This document shows positions 9,063-18,446 of a DNA stretch of 64,000 nucleotides, piece after piece. The notes under the pieces were generated by a model, which was given only the letters and a program-made list of their open reading frames with translations, was not told the DNA's origin and made no database searches. Each line of letters opens with the position of its first letter. Position 1 is the stretch's first letter. The translations under genes were made by a program, and so were the position numbers. The DNA lies in contig JARYGU010000013.1 in the NCBI GenBank assembly GCA_033795365.1, forward strand, positions 104,433-168,432. The letters are read 5' to 3'. Source of the DNA: JARYGU01 sp033795365 (GTDB taxonomy: Bacteria; Pseudomonadota; Alphaproteobacteria; Rhizobiales; Rhizobiaceae).

Positions 9063-9869
9063 ATGACCGGGATCATGAACGGCAAACGCGGCCTCGTCAT
9101 GGGGGTTGCGAACAATCACTCCATCGCTTGGGGAATTTCGAAGGCGCTCGCCGCGCAGGGGGCGGAACTCGCCTTTACCTTTCAGGGCGAAGCGCTCGGC
9201 AGGCGCGTCAAGCCGCTCGCAGCCGAGCTCGGTTCCGATTTCGTGCTGCCCTGCGACGTCGAGGACATCGCTTCCGTCGATGAGACGATCGCCGCCATCA
9301 AGGAGCGCTGGGGCAAGCTCGACTTCGTCGTTCACGCCATCGGTTTTTCGGACAAGAATGAGCTGAAGGGCCTTTATGCCGACACGACGCGTGAGAATTT
9401 CACACGCACAATGGTGATCTCCTGCTTCTCCTTCACCGAGATCGCAAGGCGTGCCGCCGACCTGATGGAGGAAGGCGGCACGATGCTGACGCTTACCTAC
9501 AACGGTTCGCAGCGCGTCATCCCCAACTACAATGTCATGGGGGTCGCCAAGGCCGCGCTGGAGGCTTCCGTCCGCTATCTCGCTGCCGATTACGGGCCGC
9601 GCGGGATCCGCATCAACGCCATTTCGGCCGGGCCCGTAAGAACGCTCGCCGGAGCCGGAATATCCGATGCGCGGGCGATCTATTCCTGGAACCAGAAAAA
9701 TGCGCCGCTGCGCCGCACTGCGACCATCGAAGACATCGGAGGATCGGCGCTCTATCTGCTCTCCGGCCTGTCGAACGGGGTGACCGGCGAGATACACTAC
9801 GTGGATTCCGGCTTCAACATCACCTCCATGCCCGCCCTCGATTCGCTTCGCCGAGCCGACGCGGAATAG
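9063..9869 (+). CDS. fabI: Enoyl-ACP reductase (NADH)
   Basis: Final step of each fatty-acid elongation cycle, reducing trans-2-enoyl-ACP with NADH. It is an atypical short-chain dehydrogenase fold of 268 residues from ATG 9063 (MTGIMNGKRGLVMGVANNHS). Tyr146, Tyr156 and Lys163 (LTYNGSQRVIPNYNVMGVAK) fall at the same numbers as in E. coli FabI. A GTG at 9054 overlaps the fabB stop and is a possible alternative start. This type is the target of triclosan-like inhibitors; nothing here allows a resistance prediction. Confidence 0.94.
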   Translation: MTGIMNGKRGLVMGVANNHSIAWGISKALAAQGAELAFTFQGEALGRRVKPLAAELGSDFVLPCDVEDIASVDETIAAIKERWGKLDFVVHAIGFSDKNELKGLYADTTRENFTRTMVISCFSFTEIARRAADLMEEGGTMLTLTYNGSQRVIPNYNVMGVAKAALEASVRYLAADYGPRGIRINAISAGPVRTLAGAGISDARAIYSWNQKNAPLRRTATIEDIGGSALYLLSGLSNGVTGEIHYVDSGFNITSMPALDSLRRADAE

Positions 9870-9975
9870 AAGGCGACAGCGAGCCTTCTCGACACCGCGG
9901 AGCCCGCACTATATTGCGGATGGCGTTTTCAGCCGTTTTACGCCACCCTTTGTTCGTTAGGAATGGAGGGTGGTG

Positions 9976-11190
9976 ATGGCAGCTTCGCAAGGACCGACAA
10001 GTCCCGTTCTGGAAAACCAGCGTCCGATCGCAACCGGTGCGATGATCGTCGCACTGCGCGACGATGCCGATCCCGCCGATTGCATCCGCATCATGGAACG
10101 GCAGACCGCGTCCGAGGTGAGCGTCAGCGCATTCGGCAGGCAAGAAAACCCTGCCATCTCCGCGGGAAAGGTGACGTTCTTTCCCGAGCTGCAAATCGCC
10201 TTTATTCCGCGAGCGATTGCCGCGCGGCATGCATCCAAGATGACCCAGCTCGTCAACGAAGAAGCCGTCCTGGAAGCGCGCCCCGAATTCTTCGTCTTCG
10301 CCCAGCAGCAATTCGTGGATACGCAGGAGTCCACCTGGGGCGCCGCGGCCGTCGGCGCGCATAAGAGCCCCTTCACCGGGCAGGGCATAAAAATCGCCGT
10401 GCTGGACACCGGTATCGACCTGAAGCATCCGGACTATGTCGGGCGCGCCATCGTCGCGCAGAGCTTCGTCAAAGGCGAAACGGTGGACGACGTTCAGGGC
10501 CACGGCACCCATTGCGCCGGGACCGCCGCGGGCAAATCGGTCGATCCGATGGTTCCGCGCTACGGCATCGCGCCGGATGCAAGCCTCTTCGTCGGCAAGA
10601 TCCTCAACAATCGCGGCTTCGGAACCGAACTCGACATCGTCAACGGAATGAACTGGGCGATCACCCAGCGCTGCGAGGTGATCTCGATGTCGGTCGGCGC
10701 CCCGGTACGGTCAGGGGAACGGCATAGCCTCCTCTACGAGCGCGTCGGAAAGCTCGCCCTGCAAAATGGTAGCCTCATCGTTGCAGCGGCCGGAAACGAA
10801 AGCAATCGCGGCCTCGGCTTCATCGCGCCCGTGAGCAGCCCGGCCAACGCTCCCAGCATTCTGGCCGTGGGGGCTTTGGACGGCTCGCTGAATGTCGCGA
10901 CCTTTTCGGCCGGTGGCGTCAATCCGGAAGGAGGCGAGATCGATATCGCCGCGCCCGGAGTCGGTATCTTCTCGAGCGTTCCCCTTCCGCAAAAATACCG
11001 CACGATGATGGGCACCAGCATGGCCTGCCCGCATGTCGCCGGCGTCGCGGCGCTGTGGGCGCAATCCGATCCGGGGCTGCGCGGCAGCGCTCTCTGGTCC
11101 GCACTGCAGCAGAATGCCAAACCCCTGCCTCAGGAAGGCCGCGACGTCGGCTCCGGGCTGGTGCAGGCACCGGGGTCGTCCGCGGCCTGA
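9976..11190 (+). CDS. Subtilisin-like serine protease (S8), no signal peptide
   Basis: A 404-residue subtilase starting at ATG 9976, 5 bases after GGAGGG. Two GTG codons just upstream are less well placed. The catalytic residues are all present: Asp144 (AVLDTGIDLKHPDY), His176 (GHGTHCAGT), oxyanion Asn274 (AAGNES) and Ser348 (MGTSMACPHVAG). The first 120 residues look like an I9-type propeptide (MIVALRDDADPADC and a later VEEARPE-like strand). There is no signal peptide or membrane segment, so the enzyme is either cytoplasmic or exported by a non-Sec route. The next gene encodes a small protein resembling a free propeptide, which may act as inhibitor. Confidence 0.92.
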   Translation: MAASQGPTSPVLENQRPIATGAMIVALRDDADPADCIRIMERQTASEVSVSAFGRQENPAISAGKVTFFPELQIAFIPRAIAARHASKMTQLVNEEAVLEARPEFFVFAQQQFVDTQESTWGAAAVGAHKSPFTGQGIKIAVLDTGIDLKHPDYVGRAIVAQSFVKGETVDDVQGHGTHCAGTAAGKSVDPMVPRYGIAPDASLFVGKILNNRGFGTELDIVNGMNWAITQRCEVISMSVGAPVRSGERHSLLYERVGKLALQNGSLIVAAAGNESNRGLGFIAPVSSPANAPSILAVGALDGSLNVATFSAGGVNPEGGEIDIAAPGVGIFSSVPLPQKYRTMMGTSMACPHVAGVAALWAQSDPGLRGSALWSALQQNAKPLPQEGRDVGSGLVQAPGSSAA

Positions 11191-11340
11191 CAGGCCGTTT
11201 GAATTGCCTGCCACAGAGGACTATATTCGGGTGGGAAGGCAGACAGGCGTTTATCAGGCTCCGACCCACGGGGCCGCGGATCGCTGCAGAAATCCAGGTT
11301 TCCCGATCGCTCGGACGCCAGACGGAAAGCCTATTGCACA

Positions 11341-11583
11341 ATGGACAGCTTATACTATTCGATCGTCGTGGACGAGATGCACCTCACGCAAACGAAGTCG
11401 ATTGCCGAGGCTGCCAGCGCGCGCGGCTTCGAGGTCAAGAGCATCGTTCCGGAGATCGGCGCAATTTTCGGCTGCGCCGACCAGAAAACGCTGGACCAAC
11501 TGCTTCAAATCGCCGGCGTTGAAGAAGTACGGCCCTGCGAGGACATCCAGCTGCCGACATTCGATCCCGCTGTGCCGCAGTAA
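11341..11583 (+). CDS. Small propeptide-like (I9-like) protein beside the subtilase
   Basis: An 80-residue protein from ATG 11341 (MDSLYYSIVVDEMHL). The predicted order strand (YYSIVV), helix (TKSIAEAASARG), strands (EVKSIVPEIGAIFG), helix (QKTLDQLLQIAG), strand (VEEVRPCEDIQL) matches the fold of subtilase propeptides/I9 inhibitors, including the end segment VEEV-x-ED. It lies 150 bp behind a subtilase without a signal peptide. By analogy with the Myxococcus PopC protease and its PopD inhibitor, it may bind and silence that protease. This is inference from layout and pattern; I know no named family for it. Confidence 0.6.
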   Translation: MDSLYYSIVVDEMHLTQTKSIAEAASARGFEVKSIVPEIGAIFGCADQKTLDQLLQIAGVEEVRPCEDIQLPTFDPAVPQ

Positions 11584-11591
11584 CGGGTCAC

Positions 11592-12623
11592 TCAGCGCCT
11601 GCCCCAGAGCACTTTGAAGCGCGCGTTTCTGCAGATTTCTCCGCTCTCCTTCAGGACGTCGGCCAGGACCGGCTCATAAGGCAATCCGCGATTTGCGACC
11701 AGCATGATCCTGCCGCCGCTCTTCAGCGACTTTGCCGCCATGCGTATCATCGCAGCGCCCAGGCCGTGATCGGCGGCATGGCCCTCGTGGAAAGGCGGAT
11801 TCATCATGATCAGGTCGTATTTGTCACGCGGTTCCTCGCTCGTCAGGTCCTGCCAGTAAAAGCGTGCCGGCAGGTTGGGAGCGTTTTCCGTAATGTTGCG
11901 TCTGGCGGCCTCCAGGGCATTGTAATCGGCTTCGAACAGATCGACGCCCTTGAGCCTCGGCGCCTTCTCGGCAAGCATCACCGAAAGATAACCCCAACCG
12001 GCACCGAAATCCGCCGCATGACCGTGGAAGTCGTCGGGCAGCCGGCTTGCAAGCAGCTCCGAGCCCTCGTCCACCCGATCATGGGAGAACATGCCAGGGG
12101 CCGCATCAAAACGGCCGTCGATGCGGACCGGACGTTTCTCCAGTTTGGCCACGGCCGCTTCAACGTCATCAGGACGGTCGAACCAGAAGGCGATGCCGTG
12201 ATATTTCGGGGTATGATCGCCACCGAAGCCAAGCTGTCCGATGCGCTTGCGCAGCGACTGGATGCCGTCCTCCTTGCCACCGGCAACGACGACGAGACCG
12301 CCGGCTTTCACGCGTTTCAGCGCCTCCGCGATATTGCCTTCGTTCTCTCCTTTGTGTTTGCCGCAAAGAACGAGCGCTCCGTCATAGCCATCGCCGTCGA
12401 GCGTAGGCCTGACATCGATCCGCTGCGCCTCCAGCGCCCGATAGAGCGACCGCAGCGGCTGAACGGCGTCGATCTCAGCCTCGAAGCCTTCAGGCAGCCG
12501 ATAGCCCGCTTCGGCACCGGTGAAGAGAAAACGCGTGCCCTTGGCGGGCAAATCGAGCAGTCCCGACGCGAAGGGGTGAAACAGGGTCTTCAGGGCATCT
12601 CGGCTCATTCTGGCGGTCCACAT
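11592..12623 (-). CDS. RsmC/RlmG-like rRNA guanine-N2 methyltransferase
   Basis: A 343-residue class I SAM-dependent methyltransferase with the duplicated architecture of RsmC/RlmG: a degenerate N-terminal half and an active C-terminal half. The SAM motif is DFGAGWGYLS (205-214) and the catalytic NPPFH motif is at 275-279. Such enzymes methylate N2 of guanine in 16S or 23S rRNA; the exact target cannot be told. A second ATG 15 bases downstream is possible. It converges with the propeptide-like gene (8-bp gap) and lies downstream of pnp behind a terminator. Confidence 0.85.
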   Translation of the reverse strand: MWTARMSRDALKTLFHPFASGLLDLPAKGTRFLFTGAEAGYRLPEGFEAEIDAVQPLRSLYRALEAQRIDVRPTLDGDGYDGALVLCGKHKGENEGNIAEALKRVKAGGLVVVAGGKEDGIQSLRKRIGQLGFGGDHTPKYHGIAFWFDRPDDVEAAVAKLEKRPVRIDGRFDAAPGMFSHDRVDEGSELLASRLPDDFHGHAADFGAGWGYLSVMLAEKAPRLKGVDLFEADYNALEAARRNITENAPNLPARFYWQDLTSEEPRDKYDLIMMNPPFHEGHAADHGLGAAMIRMAAKSLKSGGRIMLVANRGLPYEPVLADVLKESGEICRNARFKVLWGRR

Positions 12624-12644
12624 GATAGGGCGATTGCCCTTCGG

Positions 12645-12683
12645 TCAAAGAAAAGGGCGCGGAACATGCCGCTCCGCGCCCTG
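12645..12683 (-). terminator. Intrinsic terminator after pnp
   Basis: Perfect 9-bp inverted repeat GGGCGCGGA/TCCGCGCCC (12655-12663 and 12673-12681). On the minus strand it is followed by TTTTCTTT. It sits 20 bp after the pnp stop codon. Confidence 0.85.
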
Positions 12684-12702
12684 AGTTCCGCTAAGGAACG
12701 GA

Positions 12703-14844
12703 TTACTCGGCGGCTTCGCCGTCGCTCTTCTTTTCAGCAGCGATTTCCTTGCCGGTCGCCTGATCGACGACCTTCATGGACAGGCGGACCTTGCCGCGCT
12801 CATCGAAGCCCATGAGCTTGACCCAGACCTTGTCGCCTTCCTTGACGACGTCGGAGGTCTTGGCGACGCGTTCTGAGGCCAGCTGCGAGATATGGACGAG
12901 ACCGTCGCGCGGGCCGAAGAAGTTGACGAAGGCGCCGAAATCGGCGGTCTTGACGACCGTACCCTCGTAGATCTGACCGACTTCCGGCTCGGCGACGATC
13001 GAGTGGATCCACTTGCGGGCCGCTTCGATCTCCTTGGCCGAAGACGAGGCGATCTTGACGGTGCCGTCGTCCTCGATGTTGACCTTGGCGCCGGTCTTCT
13101 CGACGATTTCGCGGATGACCTTGCCGCCGGAGCCGATGACTTCGCGGATCTTGTCGACCGGAATGTTCATCACTTCGATGCGCGGCGCGAACTCGCCGAG
13201 TTCGGAGCGGCTCTCGGTGATGGCCTTGGCCATTTCGCCGAGGATATGCAGACGGCCGCCCTTCGCCTGGTTGAGCGCGATGCCCATGATCTCTTCGGTG
13301 ATGCCCTCGATCTTGATGTCCATCTGGAGCGAGGTGATGCCTGCTTCCGTGCCTGCGACCTTGAAGTCCATGTCGCCGAGGTGGTCTTCATCGCCCAGGA
13401 TGTCGGAGAGAACCGCGAAACGCTCCTCTTCCTTGATCAGGCCCATCGCAATACCGGCGACGGGCTTGGCGAGCGGAACGCCCGCATCCATCAGCGCCAG
13501 CGAGGTGCCGCAGACGGTGGCCATGGAAGACGAACCGTTGGATTCCGTGATCTCGGAGACGACACGCAGCGTATAGGGGAACTGCTCTGCACCCGGCAGC
13601 ATCGGATGGATGGCGCGCCACGCCAGCTTTCCATGGCCGATTTCGCGGCGGCCCGGAGAGCCCATGCGGCCTGTTTCACCGACCGAGTAGGGCGGGAAGT
13701 TGTAATGCAGCATGAAGTTTTCCTTGTACATCCCAGTCAAGGAATCGACATACTGCTCGTCTTCGCCGGTGCCGAGCGTGGCGACCACGATCGCCTGCGT
13801 TTCGCCGCGGGTAAAGAGCGCCGAGCCGTGCGTGCGCGGCAGCAGGCCGACTTCGGCGACGATCGGACGGACGGTGACGAGGTCACGGCCATCGATGCGG
13901 CTCTTGGTGTCGAGAATGTTCCAGCGGACGATCTTGGCCTGCAGGTGCTTGAAGATCGCGCCGACTTCTTCAGCGGTGTACTTGGCTTCGCCTTCTTCCG
14001 GCAGGAAGTGCGCCTTCACCTTCGCCTTGACGGCGTCGACGGCGGCATAGCGGTCGGCCTTCTGAGTGACCTTGTAGGCCTCGCGCAGTTCCGCTTCGGC
14101 AAGGCCGAGCATTTCGGCCTCAAGCTCGGAATAATCTTCCGGCTCGAACTCGCGCGGCTCCTTGGCGGCAACTTCGGCGAGCTTGATGATCGCGTCGATG
14201 ACCGGCTGAAAGCCCTTCTGACCGAAGACGACCGCGCCGAGCATGATGTCTTCGGGAAGCTCCTTGGCTTCGGACTCGACCATCAGGACAGCTTCCTGCG
14301 TGCCGGCGACGACGAGATCCAGCGAGGATTCGTCCATTTCGTCGAGATGCGGGTTCAGGACATATTCACCGTTGATGTAGCCGACGCGGGCGCCGCCGAT
14401 CGGGCCCATGAAGGGAATGCCGGAAAGCGTCAGGGCAGCCGAGGCTGCGACCATCGACAGCACGTCCGGATTGTTCTCGAGGTCATGCTGCATGACCGTG
14501 ACCACCACCTGGGTGTCGTTCTTGTAGCCTTCCGGGAAGAGCGGGCGGATCGGACGGTCGATCAGGCGGGAAACGAGTGTCTCGTTTTCGCTCGGACGGC
14601 CTTCACGCTTGAAGTAGCCGCCCGGGATCTTGCCGGCGGCATAGGTCTTTTCCTGGTAGTTGACCGTGAGCGGAAAGAAATCCTGGCCCGGCTTCGGCGC
14701 CTTGGCCGAAACGACGGTGGCGAGCACGACGGTTTCGCCGTAGCTGGCGAGAACCGCGCCGTCGGCCTGGCGGGCGATCTTGCCGGTTTCGAGCTTGAGC
14801 GGACGCCCAGCCCATTCGATTTCGACCGTATGGGTATCAAACAT
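12703..14844 (-). CDS. pnp: Polynucleotide phosphorylase
   Basis: 3'-5' phosphorolytic exoribonuclease of mRNA decay, a trimer in the degradosome. The 713-residue protein (MFDTHTVEIEWAGRPLKL) has two RNase PH domains (about 10-145 and 320-545), a KH domain (about 555-615, with IREVIGSGGKVIREI) and an S1 domain (about 625-695). An ATG directly before gives one extra Met; the GAGGA site suits either. It lies downstream of rpsO and a terminator hairpin, as in the widespread rpsO-pnp pair. Normal length; the C-terminus is short and acidic. Confidence 0.97.
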   Translation of the reverse strand: MFDTHTVEIEWAGRPLKLETGKIARQADGAVLASYGETVVLATVVSAKAPKPGQDFFPLTVNYQEKTYAAGKIPGGYFKREGRPSENETLVSRLIDRPIRPLFPEGYKNDTQVVVTVMQHDLENNPDVLSMVAASAALTLSGIPFMGPIGGARVGYINGEYVLNPHLDEMDESSLDLVVAGTQEAVLMVESEAKELPEDIMLGAVVFGQKGFQPVIDAIIKLAEVAAKEPREFEPEDYSELEAEMLGLAEAELREAYKVTQKADRYAAVDAVKAKVKAHFLPEEGEAKYTAEEVGAIFKHLQAKIVRWNILDTKSRIDGRDLVTVRPIVAEVGLLPRTHGSALFTRGETQAIVVATLGTGEDEQYVDSLTGMYKENFMLHYNFPPYSVGETGRMGSPGRREIGHGKLAWRAIHPMLPGAEQFPYTLRVVSEITESNGSSSMATVCGTSLALMDAGVPLAKPVAGIAMGLIKEEERFAVLSDILGDEDHLGDMDFKVAGTEAGITSLQMDIKIEGITEEIMGIALNQAKGGRLHILGEMAKAITESRSELGEFAPRIEVMNIPVDKIREVIGSGGKVIREIVEKTGAKVNIEDDGTVKIASSSAKEIEAARKWIHSIVAEPEVGQIYEGTVVKTADFGAFVNFFGPRDGLVHISQLASERVAKTSDVVKEGDKVWVKLMGFDERGKVRLSMKVVDQATGKEIAAEKKSDGEAAE

Positions 14845-15130
14845 CATCTTGTCCTCATGTGCTGCCGGTCATTCCGCCGCCGGATGGGCGCAGATCATGA
14901 TCGGCTGGCAATTCGTGACGTATCATGGGCAAGACAACGGGAGGCTTCCTATTCGAAATATGCCGCCGTCTTCTAGATCGGCGCTCGAAGCATCCTGCAA
15001 TCCTGCCCCATGACAGGCCATCAGTTGATTCCGCAGGTCCGGCCCATCCGGTCTGCTGGACATTTTTCCGTTCCGGGCAGAGGCGCCAGAAGCGGCACGT
15101 ACGGGTAACGGTTGACGCGGACTGGTCCGC
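14845..15130 (-). other. pnp leader region, no gene seen
   Basis: With the terminator beyond it, this makes about 330 bp between rpsO and pnp. No credible coding sequence is seen on either strand; the open frames are short and lack ribosome sites. In enterobacteria the pnp leader is processed by RNase III and autoregulated by PNPase. I see no long perfect hairpin here that would prove the same mechanism. Confidence 0.4.
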
Positions 15131-15173
15131 AAAAAGACCGGCGGGCGCATCCCGAAGGAGCGCCCGCCGGAAA
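15131..15173 (-). terminator. Intrinsic terminator after rpsO
   Basis: Perfect 11-bp stem CCGGCGGGCGC/GCGCCCGCCGG (15138-15148 and 15160-15170). On the minus strand it is followed by TCTTTTT. It lies 4 bp past the rpsO stop, so pnp needs either read-through or its own promoter. Confidence 0.85.
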
Positions 15174-15176
15174 AAC

Positions 15177-15446
15177 TCAGCGGCGAATGCCCAGGGAGGC
15201 AATCAGCTTGCTGTAACGAGCTTCGTCTTTCTTCTTGAGGTAATCAAGAAGCGAACGGCGGCTTGAAACCATCGTCAGCAGGCCACGGCGGGAATGGTTA
15301 TCCTTCTTGTGGCCCTTGAAGTGTTCGGTCAGGTTGTTGATGCGCTCGGTCAGGATCGCAACCTGGACTTCCGGAGAACCGGTGTCGCCTTCTGCGACTG
15401 CATATTCCTTGATCAGCGCAGCCTTGCGCTCAGCAGTGATCGACAT
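15177..15446 (-). CDS. rpsO: 30S ribosomal protein S15
   Basis: Primary 16S rRNA-binding protein of the 30S platform, 89 residues (MSITAERKAALIKEYA to LGIRR). It has the family signature TGSPEVQVAILTERINNLTEH and the basic HKKDNHSRRGLL stretch. The start ATG 15446 has an AAGGA site 8 bases upstream; the frame is open further but lacks similarity there. It lies between truB (with an inserted kinase gene) and pnp, as in many proteobacteria. Confidence 0.97.
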   Translation of the reverse strand: MSITAERKAALIKEYAVAEGDTGSPEVQVAILTERINNLTEHFKGHKKDNHSRRGLLTMVSSRRSLLDYLKKKDEARYSKLIASLGIRR

Positions 15447-15618
15447 CGGATGATCCTTTCTTGAATGGAGGACTTGGGTCGCCAATAGCCGGGATGCCGT
15501 CCAGCAATGGCCGTGAATGCAAACGGGCAACACCCGATGCTGGCGGTGCCTATAAACTATTCAGCCGGGAAAGGAAAGGGGGCGCCCGGAGGTGCTGTTT
15601 CCGGCGCAACCCGCCTGC

Positions 15619-17343
15619 CTATTTGGCAGTATCTTCGTCCGGCGGATTGCCGGATCTCAGCTTTTCCTGGGGAATTCTCACGGTCCATTCTATGCCGTCC
15701 GGATGCATCGTCCGATCGAGCGAGGCGCTGAGAGCCATGCCGAGCATGCGCTCGAGCACCAGGCTTCCGAAGCCCTTCCGCTCGGAGGAAAGCGTCTCGG
15801 GGGTTATATCTGCACCGCGCTCGCGCCAGACCATCACGAGGTTTTCGCCTTCCCGCCACCAGTTCAGGTTCACCGTACCGATGCTGTTGGCAAAAGCACC
15901 GTATTTAGTGGCATTGGTCGACAGTTCGTGAAGCGCCATGCCGAGCGTCTGGGAAGTCTGGCTGTCCAGCAGGACAGGGGGCCCTTCTATGCGGACTCGA
16001 TCCGGCTGGTCGGGGGTGAAGGGCTTGAGCTGGTTGCGCGCGAGCTCTGCCAGATCGACACCCTGCGCCGCGTTGGCGATCATGAGATCGGTAGAGCGCG
16101 CAAGCCCGGCTACCCGCTTGCGGAAGGCCTCGGCGAAATCGGCCGCGGAGTCCGCATTGCCTGCCGACTGGTTCAGCATCGCCTGGATGACCGTGAGCTG
16201 GTTCTTGGAGCGATGCGCCACCTCACGCATCAGAAACCGCACCTCGTTCTCCGCTTTCACCCGGGCGTCCGCCGCTTCCGACAGCGCCTTCGAAACCGTC
16301 TCCAGTTCCGAAATCACGTATTTTCGCGGCGCGATGCGCTCCCCCAGCCCCAGCAGGCGGGCATCGTAGGCAAGGAGACGAACGTCACGCGAAACGACGC
16401 GCGCTATGGCGAAAGCGCTCAATCCGACGAAAACGGCAAAGACCGAGCCGCCGACTACCAGCCAGATGAGGGACGATAAGGCCGGCGCCTGGACATCGGC
16501 CGCCTTGGCCCACGCGATCATCTTCCAGCCCGTGAGCGCCGAGAACTCGGTGACGACCTGATAACTAACGCCTTCATTGACGACGGCCCCGACGCCCAGT
16601 CGCAAGGACGGCACCACCTGCAGGAAGAATGGCTTTCCGGCTCCTTCCGCGACATCGCTGGAGACGATGATGTGCCCCTTCTGATCGAGAACGGCCGCGT
16701 TCCAGCCCGGCGAAAGGATATCTCTGTTGACGGCCTTGGTGAGGCTGTCGGCATTCTGCGTGAGCGTCAGCAAGACCTGCTTGCCGGAGTTCAGCCGCAC
16801 CGGCATGTAGACGTTGAAAACCCATTTGTTCGCCGTTCGTCCGAAGAACAGATCGGAGACGAGGCGGTCGCCGCGCTGCAATGCGAGCCTAGCAGACTCC
16901 TTGTCCGACGTCGGGCCAAGGACGGTGCCATAGGGGACGCGGGTGTTCAGGAGCTGGTTGAGATCGCCGTCGATCACCAGAAAATGGGAATCCAGGCCTT
17001 GCAGCGCCTTTGCCGCCTGGGCATGGAGCGAAGCATAGTCTTCCGATTGAAGGCTTTCCGACGTCGAAAGGAAATTCAACGTCGTGTACATCCCGGAAAT
17101 CTCCCGCTCTACCACACGGCTGACGGCGCCGGTCGAGGTTCTAAGCAGAGATTCGAAAATACGCTCCTGCGCCTGGTTGGTACGATGAAGAACGATGATC
17201 GCGAAAATGAAGGCCGGTATGACCGCGACGAGAATGAGGCATACCAAATAGAACGCAACAGGATGCCGAATCCGGCTTCGCCAGTTCGCCCCCCCGTTCT
17301 TGCCATCCGAGGCGGCTTTCCCGCCCGTCGTCGTGATCGTCAA
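15619..17343 (-). CDS. HWE-type membrane sensor histidine kinase
   Basis: A 574-residue two-component sensor. Transmembrane segments at about 29-52 and 289-314 flank a 235-residue periplasmic sensor region, probably of the Cache type. Then come a HAMP-like linker and an HWE kinase core: phospho-acceptor His377 in REVAHRSKNQLTVIQAML, the N-box HELSTNATKYGAF (Asn477) and the WxE signature (WWREGE). The class is common in rhizobia and often feeds general stress pathways; no response regulator gene is adjacent. The start is TTG 17343 with AAAGGGTGG upstream; no ATG occurs in the first 80 codons. It separates truB from rpsO. Confidence 0.87.
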   Translation of the reverse strand: MTITTTGGKAASDGKNGGANWRSRIRHPVAFYLVCLILVAVIPAFIFAIIVLHRTNQAQERIFESLLRTSTGAVSRVVEREISGMYTTLNFLSTSESLQSEDYASLHAQAAKALQGLDSHFLVIDGDLNQLLNTRVPYGTVLGPTSDKESARLALQRGDRLVSDLFFGRTANKWVFNVYMPVRLNSGKQVLLTLTQNADSLTKAVNRDILSPGWNAAVLDQKGHIIVSSDVAEGAGKPFFLQVVPSLRLGVGAVVNEGVSYQVVTEFSALTGWKMIAWAKAADVQAPALSSLIWLVVGGSVFAVFVGLSAFAIARVVSRDVRLLAYDARLLGLGERIAPRKYVISELETVSKALSEAADARVKAENEVRFLMREVAHRSKNQLTVIQAMLNQSAGNADSAADFAEAFRKRVAGLARSTDLMIANAAQGVDLAELARNQLKPFTPDQPDRVRIEGPPVLLDSQTSQTLGMALHELSTNATKYGAFANSIGTVNLNWWREGENLVMVWRERGADITPETLSSERKGFGSLVLERMLGMALSASLDRTMHPDGIEWTVRIPQEKLRSGNPPDEDTAK

Positions 17344-17499
17344 CCGGCCACCCTTTCCGCGTTGGCGTCATCCTTCCGGCCGATCAGCAAGATCGTCCGC
17401 CCCCCGATTTTCACCAAACCGATTGCGGCCATAAAGCCGCGACCGGGCGGTGAAATCAAGACACTACCGATTTCATTCGAATATCGCAGTCTCGATTTG

Positions 17500-18435
17500 C
17501 TAGCCGGCAAAGACACGCCGCGGCCTGAACTCCCCGCCACCGATATCGCCGATGGCGACGAGCTTGCCCCGCGCCGTCGCATAAGCTTCGTCCGCCGACA
17601 CCGGTGCATCCCGCCCGCGCAGGATGATCGGGTTGCCCATGCGCAGTCGAAGGGCCTGATCATCGCTGACGGCGATCTGCGGCAAGCCGGACAACGCCTC
17701 TCCCGTATCGATCAGGAAGGCATCGAGAGCCGCCAGCCTGTCGGCCTCCTCCTCTATCGTCTCCAGCGCCACGAGATCGGCAAGCGGCACCATATCCTCT
17801 TCGGCAAAAGGCGCGACGAAGGTCCGGCGCAGCTCGGAAACATGCCCGAAGCAACCGAGATCCCGGCCGAAGTCCCGCGCGAGGGCGCGCACATAGGTAC
17901 CCTTGCCGCACTCCACCTCGAACCGGGCGGAATTCTCATCCGGGCAGCCGATGAGGGTCAGCCTGTGGATCTCCACCTCGCGCGACGGGATCTCCACGAC
18001 CTCTCCCTCGCGTGCCAGGTCGTAGGCACGCTCGCCGCTGATCTTGATTGCGGAGAATTGCGGGGGCACCTGAAGGATGATTCCGGTATAGCGGGGCAGG
18101 AGCTCTTGAATAGCTTCCGGCGACGGACGGACGACAGAGGAGCGGATGACTTCCCCTTCGAGATCGTCGGTGGAACGCTCTTCACCCCATGTCACGGTGA
18201 ACTCGTAGATCTTGCGGCCATCCATCACATAGGGAACCGTCTTGGTCGCATCTCCAAGAGCGATCGGCAGCATGCCCGAAGCGAGCGGATCGAGCGTGCC
18301 GGCGTGGCCGGCCTTCTGCGCTTTGAACAGCCACTTGATCTTGGAAACGGCCTCGGTCGAACCGAAGTCGAACGGCTTGTCGAGGATAAGCCACCCGGAA
18401 ATCGGACGGCCTTTGGGCTTGCGTGGTTTGGACAT
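17500..18435 (-). CDS. truB: tRNA pseudouridine-55 synthase
   Basis: Converts uridine 55 of the T-loop to pseudouridine in nearly all tRNAs. The 311-residue protein (MSKPRKPKGRPISGWLILDKP) has the catalytic Asp49 in GHAGTLDPLASGML and the conserved GTYVRALARD. It starts 11 bp after the rbfA stop and is part of the rimP-nusA-ylxR-infB-rbfA-truB operon. Normal length. Confidence 0.96.
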   Translation of the reverse strand: MSKPRKPKGRPISGWLILDKPFDFGSTEAVSKIKWLFKAQKAGHAGTLDPLASGMLPIALGDATKTVPYVMDGRKIYEFTVTWGEERSTDDLEGEVIRSSVVRPSPEAIQELLPRYTGIILQVPPQFSAIKISGERAYDLAREGEVVEIPSREVEIHRLTLIGCPDENSARFEVECGKGTYVRALARDFGRDLGCFGHVSELRRTFVAPFAEEDMVPLADLVALETIEEEADRLAALDAFLIDTGEALSGLPQIAVSDDQALRLRMGNPIILRGRDAPVSADEAYATARGKLVAIGDIGGGEFRPRRVFAG

Positions 18436-18446
18436 GGTGTTTTCGG

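Noticed and set aside
12892..14976. A 694-codon plus-strand frame opposite pnp
   Set aside because: Shadow of pnp with no recognisable protein features.
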